This document shows positions 36,737-44,364 of a stretch of DNA of 64,000 bases, one piece after another. The DNA is from CALSMU01 sp965230225 (GTDB taxonomy: Bacteria; Bacteroidota; Bacteroidia; Flavobacteriales_D; Parvicellaceae). Under the pieces are notes generated by a model that saw only the letters and a list, made by a program, of their open reading frames with translations, searched no databases and was not told the origin of the DNA. The position numbers and the translations under genes were made by a program. Position 1 is the stretch's first letter. Each line of letters begins with the position of its first letter. Where the stretch lies: the NCBI GenBank assembly GCA_965230225.1, contig CBDDKM010000005.1:1-64000 (forward strand), in the 5' to 3' direction.

Positions 36737-36768
36737 AAAAAGCCCTGACGAATTCGTCAGGGCTTTTT
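36737..36768. terminator. Perfect bidirectional terminator
   Basis: 14-bp arms AAAAAGCCCTGACG / CGTCAGGGCTTTTT around AATT, between the convergent 32823-36719 and 36787-39990 genes. It has U tracts in both directions. Confidence 0.93.
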
Positions 36769-36786
36769 ATTTATTTCTTATTCAGA

Positions 36787-39120
36787 TTATTTAACGATCA
36801 TTGGGTGGTTTACCACGTTGTCGTTAGAGATAATTCTGATCATGTACATTCCAGACTCAGCATTTTCAATAGAGATAGATTCTCTGTCTCCATTGCTGAT
36901 GTTTAATCTGTTGTTGTAAACAACTTTTCCTTGAATGTCGATTACTTCGATAGTAACTAATCCAGTGTTTCCATTGTTCTCAACAAAGAACTCACCGTTG
37001 TTAGGATTAGGATAAACTGAGAAGTTAATATCGCTCTCAGGAATATCAGTACAATCCATGATGTTAACTGTAATTGTAGTCGATTGATCTGGGCATACTC
37101 CGTTAGTAGCAGTATACGTGAAGTTGTATCCTCCAACAGGAACGGCGTGAGCAACGAATACATCTCCTTGTAATAATCCAGTACCTGTATCATCAGACCA
37201 TGTTCCTCCCATATCAACAGTTCCAGTTAAACCATCGAACAAGAATACATTAGTATTACATGCGTCAAATGGGTTAACAGCTGTTCCAGAGTTAGCAGGA
37301 CCAACAACATCAACAGTTACAGTAGCTGTATCTTCCATACAAGAGTTAGCGATGATGTAGTATACTTCATCTCCACCAATAGTAGCATTAGCAGCAACAA
37401 ATACAGAATCATCAGTAATTCCGTTCGGGTTGTTAGGATAATCCCAGTTCCCCATGTTGTGATCTTGTCCAGAAAGTTGCGTCCATAAGTCAAGAGAATC
37501 AGTCTCACAAAGCGTGATATCTGTACCAGAACCAGCTTCTACTTCAAGATCCCAAAGAGTTAATGGGAAGATACCAGTGTTTCCATTAGACCAGCTTCCA
37601 ACCCAGAAGATAACCGTGTCACCAGGAGTTAAACCACAAAGTTCAATTCCAGCAGGGTGAGATCCAGTACATCCCCAAGGGTTCCAGTCAGCATAACCTA
37701 ACGAACCGAAAGTAGAGAAATCACTACAATCAGCAGTATCAGCAAATACTTCTAATTCAGTATCAATAGGAGTATCACAAGTTCCGATAGCCATGTGTCC
37801 AGAAGCAGGAACAATTGCCTGGAACCAAACAGTGTTGTTAGGAGAGTTACCTAAAGCAGACTCACCTGGATCAACAGTAGCCCCAACGTTAGAGAAGAAT
37901 CTGGTTTGTCCATCAACATCTACTAAGATAGCACCACAAGCTGTATCGTTAACGATAGGCATAGCTACAGTAATAGGTCCTTGCCATGTACTAGCATCAC
38001 CACCACCACAATCAGCTTGTAAGTAGAAGTCGTAGATACCACCTAAAGAAAGACCAGTAATTGTATCAGGGTTAGAATCGAACATAGCAGAAGTACCAGA
38101 CCCTTGAGTAAATCCGATCGTACCATATTCAACGTTCCATGCAGTTTCACCTAAACCAGCAGTCCAGCTCAATACCACTGTATCAGCATTGATGTAAGAA
38201 GCAAAGATGTTAGTAGGTTTAGGACAAGTAATTTCTTCAATAACCACGTTATCGATAGTTAAACCATCTGAAGCAGTAGTAGAAGTAGCAGGGAAGTTAT
38301 CCTCTTGTCCGAATTTCACCTGGAAAGTAGATGAAGGAGTTTGTCCTCCAGCAGTTAAGAAAGCAGAGATGTTGATCTCTTCTACATTGTAAGTAAATCC
38401 AGAACCACTAGTAGCATTTCCAATCCAATCGTAAACTACTAACCATGCATCAGTATCACTACCTCTTACCCAAACTCTATCGTTTGTGTTTGACTCATCA
38501 CCGTGGTGCATGTAGTCAAAGCTTAAGAATAGGTTGTTCGAAGCAGAGTATCCACTAAGGTCGATCGTTAAGATCATTTCCTGAGTAGTAGTACCAGCAC
38601 TAGGATCAACATCCATAGTAGCAGAACCAGTACCAGAAAGAGCAGTAACTGCATCAGCACCAACTCTTAATCTACCGTTAGTAGCGTTTCCAGTTGCGAA
38701 ATCCCATGCATAATCAGTTCCACAGTATACAGCAGTATTACCGAAGTAAGTTGCAGTAGTAAGTGTTTCGAAATCTTCAGTAAAAGGAAGAGTATAAGGA
38801 GTGATGGTAAAACATCCAGTGCTCGCACTGATCGGTCCGATCCAGATTCCCTGATCAGCACCACCGCAGTCAGACTGTACGTAGAAATCGTAAGCAGTAC
38901 CAGCAGCTAAACCAGTAATGGTATCAGTAGTGTTAGTTGAAGCAACAACAGTTCCTGTACCAGCAGTGTATCCGGCAGGTCCGTACTCAATGTTCCACAT
39001 AGATTCAGTACCGCTTCCAGTCCATGAAAGGAAAACAGTATCTGCAGAAACACCATCAAGAGTTAAACCAGTAATGTCTGGACAGTTAGGAAGAGTAGTG
39101 AAAGACAAAGGTCCAACCCA
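36787..39120 (-). repeat. Near-identical tract shared by cargo paralogues A and B (copy A)
   Basis: This 2.33-kb tract matches 40947-43277 at a constant offset of 4160 bp, changing to 4157 bp beyond a 3-bp indel near 38390. Differences are clustered in small patches, for example around 36945-37135, 37215-37240 and 38386-38412. Confidence 0.9.
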
Positions 39121-39990
39121 TGAGCTTTCATCTCCACCACCACAATCAGCTTGAATATAAATTTCGTAGTCAGTTAATTGTGTTAAACCAGAAATAGTAT
39201 CTAGCATGTTGGTAGAAGATTGAGCAGTAATTTCTGCTCCGGTTCCCGGAGTAAATCCAACTGTTCCCAACTCGATGTTCCACATGGTTTCGTTATAACC
39301 TGCATTCCAGGTAAAAATAACACTGTCATTATCGTTGTAAGTAACAGTTAATCCATCTGGAGCAGGACAAGAAGGTCCTTCGTAGGCACTAAAGTCATCA
39401 ATTGCCATATCACTGGTAAAGCTAGTACCAGTTACACCTCTAAACCTTAGCTTCACGTTGCTTTGACCAGCATATGGAGTTAAGTTAATGGTTTGCATTT
39501 GCCAAACATTTTGATTGTCATTCAACGATGGAATAACATCTAGTGTCCAGGTTCCACCACCATCGGTTGAGATATCAACATGAAGAGTTCCCATTGCAGC
39601 TCCATACAAATGGTATGCAAAGTCTACATTTGGATAGTTCAAAGTTGTAAAATCCAATACCGGAGTGGTAAGGTGAGCAGTTTGGTTATAACAAGAACTG
39701 GTTTCCGTATAGAGGTAAAACCCACTAGAAGTTCCAGTTGTGTTATCTACCGATGGTCCTGTGTTTGAAGATGTAGTACCTCCTACATCAGCAGTCCAGT
39801 CGATATCATCATTTGTTTCATTGGTCCATCCGGTTGCTGCCATGGTGTAGGCATTTCCACAGGATGTTCCTCCCTGAGATTCACCTTCAAAATCCTCAGT
39901 ATAAGGGAAGGTGGTGATTTGAGCATTGATTCCACCAATACACGCAGTGAGAGCGGCAGTGGCTAGAATCTTAGAGTAAATTTTTTTCAT
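36787..39990 (-). CDS. FN3-repeat cargo paralogue A, T9SS type A sorting domain
   Basis: A 1,067-residue secreted protein with signal peptide (1-23). Domains: MAM-like (about 25-205; PYTEDFEGES, LDFTTLNYPNVDFAYHLYG); two FN3 repeats (205-395) with Trp/Tyr cores MWNIEYGPAGY and YIQADCGGGDESSW; a second MAM-like region (400-590; YTLPFTEDFETL, SFDYMHHGDES); a third FN3 (590-680); a PPC-like domain (685-850); an Ig-like region with GGTWSDDTGTG (850-985); and a type A sorting domain (988-1067; YPNPNNGEFFV, IEVIDIQGKVVYNN). Its last 780 residues are almost identical in DNA to paralogue B, while its N-terminus is unrelated to B and C. It has a TTG-N20-TACTTTTG promoter. Probably an extracellular adhesin or carbohydrate-binding protein; exact role unknown. 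Confidence 0.9.
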   Translation of the reverse strand: MKKIYSKILATAALTACIGGINAQITTFPYTEDFEGESQGGTSCGNAYTMAATGWTNETNDDIDWTADVGGTTSSNTGPSVDNTTGTSSGFYLYTETSSCYNQTAHLTTPVLDFTTLNYPNVDFAYHLYGAAMGTLHVDISTDGGGTWTLDVIPSLNDNQNVWQMQTINLTPYAGQSNVKLRFRGVTGTSFTSDMAIDDFSAYEGPSCPAPDGLTVTYNDNDSVIFTWNAGYNETMWNIELGTVGFTPGTGAEITAQSSTNMLDTISGLTQLTDYEIYIQADCGGGDESSWVGPLSFTTLPNCPDITGLTLDGVSADTVFLSWTGSGTESMWNIEYGPAGYTAGTGTVVASTNTTDTITGLAAGTAYDFYVQSDCGGADQGIWIGPISASTGCFTITPYTLPFTEDFETLTTATYFGNTAVYCGTDYAWDFATGNATNGRLRVGADAVTALSGTGSATMDVDPSAGTTTQEMILTIDLSGYSASNNLFLSFDYMHHGDESNTNDRVWVRGSDTDAWLVVYDWIGNATSGSGFTYNVEEINISAFLTAGGQTPSSTFQVKFGQEDNFPATSTTASDGLTIDNVVIEEITCPKPTNIFASYINADTVVLSWTAGLGETAWNVEYGTIGFTQGSGTSAMFDSNPDTITGLSLGGIYDFYLQADCGGGDASTWQGPITVAMPIVNDTACGAILVDVDGQTRFFSNVGATVDPGESALGNSPNNTVWFQAIVPASGHMAIGTCDTPIDTELEVFADTADCSDFSTFGSLGYADWNPWGCTGSHPAGIELCGLTPGDTVIFWVGSWSNGNTGIFPLTLWDLEVEAGSGTDITLCETDSLDLWTQLSGQDHNMGNWDYPNNPNGITDDSVFVAANATIGGDEVYYIIANSCMEDTATVTVDVVGPANSGTAVNPFDACNTNVFLFDGLTGTVDMGGTWSDDTGTGLLQGDVFVAHAVPVGGYNFTYTATNGVCPDQSTTITVNIMDCTDIPESDINFSVYPNPNNGEFFVENNGNTGLVTIEVIDIQGKVVYNNRLNISNGDRESISIENAESGMYMIRIISNDNVVNHPMIVK

Positions 39991-40017
39991 AAGCTTTCGT
40001 AGTGTAAATTAATGCGG

Positions 40018-40048
40018 CAAAAGTAGAGCAATAAAAAGTCTGGCACAA
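40018..40048 (-). promoter_or_regulatory. Promoter of cargo paralogue A
   Basis: On the minus strand TTG (40046-40048), a 20-bp spacer, and TACTTTTG (40018-40025), an exact fit to the Bacteroidota promoter, ending 27 bp before the ATG. Confidence 0.75.
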
Positions 40049-40219
40049 TAGGTCAAGAGCTACAAAGCGTTACAGAGAGGATACAATGGAGTTTTATAAG
40101 TTATTTGGTAGAGTGAAAATGTATGTTTGTCCTTGGAAATAAGATGGTTAGCATCAAAATAACAAGTAGAGACTAATATGTGAAAAATAGTTGATTTAGA
40201 AATTGAAAAGCATTTATAA

Positions 40220-40248
40220 AAAAAGCACATCAATTTGATGTGCTTTTT
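40220..40248 (-). terminator. Intrinsic terminator after haaO
   Basis: Stem GCACATC / GATGTGC with loop AATTT and flanking A/T runs, beyond the minus-strand stop at 40270. Confidence 0.88.
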
Positions 40249-40269
40249 AATCTATTTATGAAAGCTATT

Positions 40270-40806
40270 TTAGCTATTGGTGAACTTCGGGTCAGTCTCC
40301 ATAACATGCCCACACTCATCACATGTTCTATGCTCTTCAGAATTGTAAAATCTTTTGAAAGCATTTAGAAAATCATTTTCGATATCGTTAAGTGTGAAAC
40401 GTTCTTCGTATAGTTTGTGATTGCATTTATCACAGAACCACATTAGCCCGTCTTTGTAATCAGTTCCACTCCTAACTCGTTCCACTACTAAACCAACTGA
40501 ATTTTCGGGTCTTGATGGAGAGTGTGGAATGTTTGCAGGAAGAAGAAACATCTCTCCTTCTTTAATTGGAATTTTTACAGCTTTACCATCAATTTGAGCA
40601 GTTACTTCAATGTCTCCTTTTAATTGATAAAACAATTCCTCTGTTTCGTTATAGTGATAATCCTTTCTTGCATTTGGGCCTCCAACTACCATTACAATGT
40701 AGTCTTTAGAGAGTGGGTAAATGCTTTTATTAGAAACAGGTGGTTTCAGTTTGTCTTTGTTCTCTTCAATCCATTGATTAAAATTAAAAGGCATTGTTAT
40801 TGACAT
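40270..40806 (-). CDS. haaO: 3-hydroxyanthranilate 3,4-dioxygenase
   Basis: A 178-residue cupin dioxygenase of the kynurenine pathway. It opens the ring of 3-hydroxyanthranilate with O2 to aminocarboxymuconate semialdehyde, on the route to quinolinate/NAD or to 2-aminomuconate degradation. Iron ligands are His51, Glu57 and His95 (DYHYNETEELFYQL, ANIPHSPSRP); substrate residues Arg47, Arg99 and Glu109 are present. The C-terminal rubredoxin-like site has both CxxC pairs (Cys125/128 and Cys162/165). Length is standard for the bacterial enzyme. No other kynurenine-pathway gene adjoins it; it is flanked on both sides by near-identical cargo paralogues. The SDR gene beyond paralogue C may be a former neighbour (inference). 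Confidence 0.96.
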   Translation of the reverse strand: MSITMPFNFNQWIEENKDKLKPPVSNKSIYPLSKDYIVMVVGGPNARKDYHYNETEELFYQLKGDIEVTAQIDGKAVKIPIKEGEMFLLPANIPHSPSRPENSVGLVVERVRSGTDYKDGLMWFCDKCNHKLYEERFTLNDIENDFLNAFKRFYNSEEHRTCDECGHVMETDPKFTNS

Positions 40807-40900
40807 CGGCTCTAAATTTTCTGATTAGAATTTGAAGGTAACCATTATTTCAGATTGTATCCTATTTCAAGAGAATTTTTTGAAAAAGAAAAAGCATAAA

Positions 40901-40926
40901 AAAAGCGGACCAATTGGTCCGCTTTT
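40901..40926 (-). terminator. Intrinsic terminator after cargo paralogue B
   Basis: Arms AAAAGCGGACC / GGTCCGCTTTT around AATT, 20 bp beyond the minus-strand stop. Closely related to the terminator of paralogue C. Confidence 0.9.
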
Positions 40927-40946
40927 CTCAAATATATTTAATCTGA

Positions 40947-43277
40947 TTATTTAACGATCATTGGGTGGTTCACCACGTTGTCGTTAGAGATAATTCTGAT
41001 CATGTACATTCCAGACTCAGCATTTTCAATAGAGATAGATTCTCTGTCTCCATTGCTGATGTTTAATCTGTTGTTGTAAACAACTTTTCCTTGAATATCG
41101 ATTACTTCAACAGTTACCAATCCAGTGTTTCCGTTGTTCTCAACAAAGAACTCACCGTTGTTAGGGTTAGGATAAACTGAGAAGTTAATATCGCTCTCAG
41201 GAATATCAGTACAATCCATAATGTTAACGGTAATGGTTGTAGATTGATCTGCACATACTCCGTTAGAAGCAGTATAAGTGAAGTTGTATCCTCCAACAGG
41301 AACCCCGTGTGCAACGAATACATCTCCTTGTAATAATCCAGTACCTGTATCGTCAGACCATGTTCCTCCCATATCAACAGTTCCAGTTAAACCTGCAAAA
41401 AGGTTTACGTTAGTGTTACATGCGTCAAATGGGTTAACAGCTGTTCCAGAGTTAGCAGGACCAACAACATCAACAGTTACAGTAGCTGTATCTTCCATAC
41501 AAGAGTTAGCGATGATGTAGTATACTTCATCTCCACCAATAGTAGCATTAGCAGCAACAAATACAGAATCATCAGTAATTCCGTTCGGGTTGTTAGGATA
41601 ATCCCAGTTCCCCATGTTGTGATCTTGTCCAGAAAGTTGCGTCCATAAGTCAAGAGAATCAGTCTCACAAAGCGTGATATCTGTACCAGAACCAGCTTCT
41701 ACTTCAAGATCCCAAAGAGTTAATGGAATAATTCCAGTGTTTCCATTAGACCAGCTTCCAACCCAGAAGATAACCGTGTCACCAGGAGTTAAACCACAAA
41801 GTTCAATTCCAGCAGGGTGAGATCCAGTACATCCCCAAGGGTTCCAGTCAGCATAACCTAACGAACCGAAAGTAGAGAAATCACTACAATCAGCAGTATC
41901 AGCAAATACTTCTAATTCAGTATCAATAGGAGTATCACAAGTTCCGATAGCCATGTGTCCTGAAGCAGGGACGATTGCCTGGAACCAAATAGTGTTGTTA
42001 GGAGAGTTACCTAAAGCAGACTCACCTGGATCAACAGTAGCCCCAACGTTAGAGAAGAATCTGGTTTGTCCATCAACATCTACTAAGATAGCACCACAAG
42101 CTGTATCGTTAACGATAGGCATAGCTACAGTAATAGGTCCTTGCCATGTACTAGCATCACCACCACCACAATCAGCTTGTAAGTAGAAGTCGTAGATACC
42201 ACCTAAAGAAAGACCAGTAATTGTATCAGGGTTAGAATCGAACATAGCCGTAGTACCAGATCCTTGAGTAAATCCGATCGTACCATATTCAACGTTCCAT
42301 GCAGTTTCGCTTAAACCAGCAGTCCAGCTCAATACCACTGTATCAGCATTGATGTAAGAAGCAAAGATGTTAGTAGGTTTAGGACAAGTAATTTCTTCAA
42401 TAACTACGTTATCGATAGTTAAACCATCCGAAGCAGTAGTAGAAGTAGCAGGGAAGTTATCCTCTTGTCCGAATTTCACCTGGAAAGTAGATGAAGGAGT
42501 TTGTCCTCCAGCAGTTAAGAAAGCAGAGATGTTGATTTCTTCTACGTTGTGATTTACACCAACACCAGTAGCGTTTCCAATCCAATCGTAAACAACTAAC
42601 CATGCATCAGTATCACTACCTCTTACCCAAACTCTATCGTTTGTGTTTGACTCATCACCGTGGTGCATGTAGTCAAAGCTTAAGAATAGGTTGTTCGAAG
42701 CAGAGTATCCACTAAGATCAATCGTTAAGATCATTTCCTGAGTAGTAGTACCAGCACTAGGATCAACATCCATAGTAGCAGAACCAGTACCAGAAAGAGC
42801 AGTAACTGCATCAGCACCAACTCTTAATCTACCATTTGTAGCGTTTCCAGTTGCGAAATCCCATGCATAATCAGTTCCACAGTATACAGCAGTATTACCG
42901 AAGTAAGTTGCAGTAGTAAGTGTTTCGAAATCTTCAGTAAAAGGAAGAGTGTAAGGAGTTAAAGAATAACATCCAGTGCTAGCACTGATCGGTCCGATCC
43001 AGATTCCCTGATCAGCACCACCACAGTCAGACTGTACGTAGAAATCGTAAGCAGTACCAGCAGCTAAACCAGTAATGGTATCAGTAGTGTTAGTTGAAGC
43101 AACAACAGTTCCTGTACCAGCAGTGTATCCGGCAGGTCCGTACTCAATGTTCCACATAGATTCAGTACCACTTCCAGTCCATGAAAGGAAAACAGTATCC
43201 GCAGAAACACCATCAAGAGTTAAACCAGTAATGTCTGGACAGTTAGGAAGAGTAGTGAAAGACAGAGGTCCAACCCA
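40947..43277 (-). repeat. Near-identical tract shared by cargo paralogues A and B (copy B)
   Basis: Second copy of the 36787-39120 tract; see that entry for the offset. Local patches, such as 41096-41140 and 41218-41290, match paralogue C better than A. Confidence 0.9.
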
Positions 43278-44012
43278 TCCACTAACATCACCACCACCAC
43301 AATCAGATTGGATGTAAACATCGTAGTCAGTTAATTGTGTTAAACCAGAAATAGTATCTCCCAATACAGTATTTACTGTTTGAGTAGTACCAGTTCCCTG
43401 GGTGAATCCAGCAGGTCCGTATTCAATGTTCCACATGGTTTCAGATCCACCAGCAGTCCATGATACGAATGCGCTATCATTGTCCAGCGGCCCTAATGTA
43501 AATCCACTTGGTGGAACACATGTAGCAGAGTGAACATCGATAGTCCATGTTCCAGTTGGTACAAAGTTCCAACCAATATCACAAGCAGTACCTCCATAAG
43601 TTCTACCTAAGTGTAATTCAAAATCAACAGTACCTCCGGTAATTCCGTTAGCAATGTTAATAGATCTGGAGTACGATTCAGTACCACCAGAAGTACCACC
43701 GGTTCCGTTAGACATACTAGCTTCTCCGGTTGCGTTTGTTGCACAGTAAACCCAGCTTCGTTGCTCACTCATCCATGCTCCATTTGCAGCAGTCATATCG
43801 TAAGATACATCAACTTGATAAACTGTTTCTCCTGCCGGCACACTTACCGACAAAGTCCCAAAGCAGGTTGACGTACCTGGTAGGGATGTAAAGTTTCTAT
43901 CTGATTCTAAATCTCCTGTGGTGTAAGTAGCGGAAGTAATTGTTTGGCCATTTGCTACTGTAACCAAGGACATTGCTAAAACAGATAATACATTTTTGTA
44001 AATCTTTTTCAT
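40947..44012 (-). CDS. FN3-repeat cargo paralogue B (chimeric), T9SS type A sorting domain
   Basis: A 1,021-residue secreted protein with signal peptide (1-22). The N-terminal 165 residues (TYTTGDLESDRNFTSLPG, SVSVPAGETVYQVDVSYDM) match paralogue C, whereas everything from about residue 245 onward matches paralogue A: FN3, MAM-like, FN3, PPC-like, Ig-like and sorting domain. Near the 3' end, short stretches again follow C (SNGVCADQSTT, VTVEVIDIQ) against A's TNGVCPDQSTT and VTIEVIDIQ. This patchwork points to recombination or gene conversion among the three. Promoter TTG-N20-TACTTTTG and its own terminator make it a single transcription unit. It probably shares the extracellular role of A; no enzyme motif is seen. 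Confidence 0.9.
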   Translation of the reverse strand: MKKIYKNVLSVLAMSLVTVANGQTITSATYTTGDLESDRNFTSLPGTSTCFGTLSVSVPAGETVYQVDVSYDMTAANGAWMSEQRSWVYCATNATGEASMSNGTGGTSGGTESYSRSINIANGITGGTVDFELHLGRTYGGTACDIGWNFVPTGTWTIDVHSATCVPPSGFTLGPLDNDSAFVSWTAGGSETMWNIEYGPAGFTQGTGTTQTVNTVLGDTISGLTQLTDYDVYIQSDCGGGDVSGWVGPLSFTTLPNCPDITGLTLDGVSADTVFLSWTGSGTESMWNIEYGPAGYTAGTGTVVASTNTTDTITGLAAGTAYDFYVQSDCGGADQGIWIGPISASTGCYSLTPYTLPFTEDFETLTTATYFGNTAVYCGTDYAWDFATGNATNGRLRVGADAVTALSGTGSATMDVDPSAGTTTQEMILTIDLSGYSASNNLFLSFDYMHHGDESNTNDRVWVRGSDTDAWLVVYDWIGNATGVGVNHNVEEINISAFLTAGGQTPSSTFQVKFGQEDNFPATSTTASDGLTIDNVVIEEITCPKPTNIFASYINADTVVLSWTAGLSETAWNVEYGTIGFTQGSGTTAMFDSNPDTITGLSLGGIYDFYLQADCGGGDASTWQGPITVAMPIVNDTACGAILVDVDGQTRFFSNVGATVDPGESALGNSPNNTIWFQAIVPASGHMAIGTCDTPIDTELEVFADTADCSDFSTFGSLGYADWNPWGCTGSHPAGIELCGLTPGDTVIFWVGSWSNGNTGIIPLTLWDLEVEAGSGTDITLCETDSLDLWTQLSGQDHNMGNWDYPNNPNGITDDSVFVAANATIGGDEVYYIIANSCMEDTATVTVDVVGPANSGTAVNPFDACNTNVNLFAGLTGTVDMGGTWSDDTGTGLLQGDVFVAHGVPVGGYNFTYTASNGVCADQSTTITVNIMDCTDIPESDINFSVYPNPNNGEFFVENNGNTGLVTVEVIDIQGKVVYNNRLNISNGDRESISIENAESGMYMIRIISNDNVVNHPMIVK

Positions 44013-44036
44013 AGTCCAAGTATAAATTTGAGTTCA

Positions 44037-44067
44037 CAAAAGTAATTCAATATTGTTAATCCTACAA
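44037..44067 (-). promoter_or_regulatory. Promoter of cargo paralogue B
   Basis: On the minus strand TTG (44065-44067), 20-bp spacer, TACTTTTG (44037-44044). Confidence 0.75.
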
Positions 44068-44318
44068 CAAATGTTATAGCTAGAACAGGTAGCATTTTAA
44101 GGGGGAATATAGACAAATCGTCATCTTATGATGTTTAAACATCTATTTGTCGAAGGTTTTGGAGGGTGTGATCGTAAATTAACAAAAACTCAATAAAATG
44201 TTATAAAAATACAAAACGCCAAAATTCAATGACGAATGAATAAATTTCATCGATATTCTATCTATGTACTTGAAACACAGTGTTCAATGCGTGCATTGAG
44301 TTAAATATGAAACATAAA

Positions 44319-44344
44319 AAAAGCGAACCAACTGGTCCGCTTTT
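44319..44344 (-). terminator. Intrinsic terminator after cargo paralogue C
   Basis: Arms AAAAGCGAACC / GGTCCGCTTTT around AACT with one internal mismatch. It is a diverged copy of the paralogue B terminator. Confidence 0.85.
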
Positions 44345-44364
44345 CTTAAGTATTTTTAATCTGG

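Larger units (their letters stand above)
44013..44364. other. 352-bp intergenic region between paralogues B and C
   Basis: Holds the promoter of B (44037-44067), the terminator of C (44319-44344) and two inverted repeats: GACAAAT / ATTTGTC (44112-44151) and the perfect TCAATGC-GT-GCATTGA (44284-44299). No gene and no mobile-element remnant is visible. Confidence 0.6.

Noticed and set aside
38207..43317. Long antisense open frames repeated in cargo paralogues A and B
   Set aside because: They arise from codon bias in the duplicated coding strand, have no signal or domain features, and follow the duplicated sense gene exactly.
44284..44299. Perfect inverted repeat TCAATGC-GT-GCATTGA as a terminator
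   Set aside because: No T tract follows and a proper terminator for paralogue C lies 20 bp away; it may be an operator but nothing supports a specific role.
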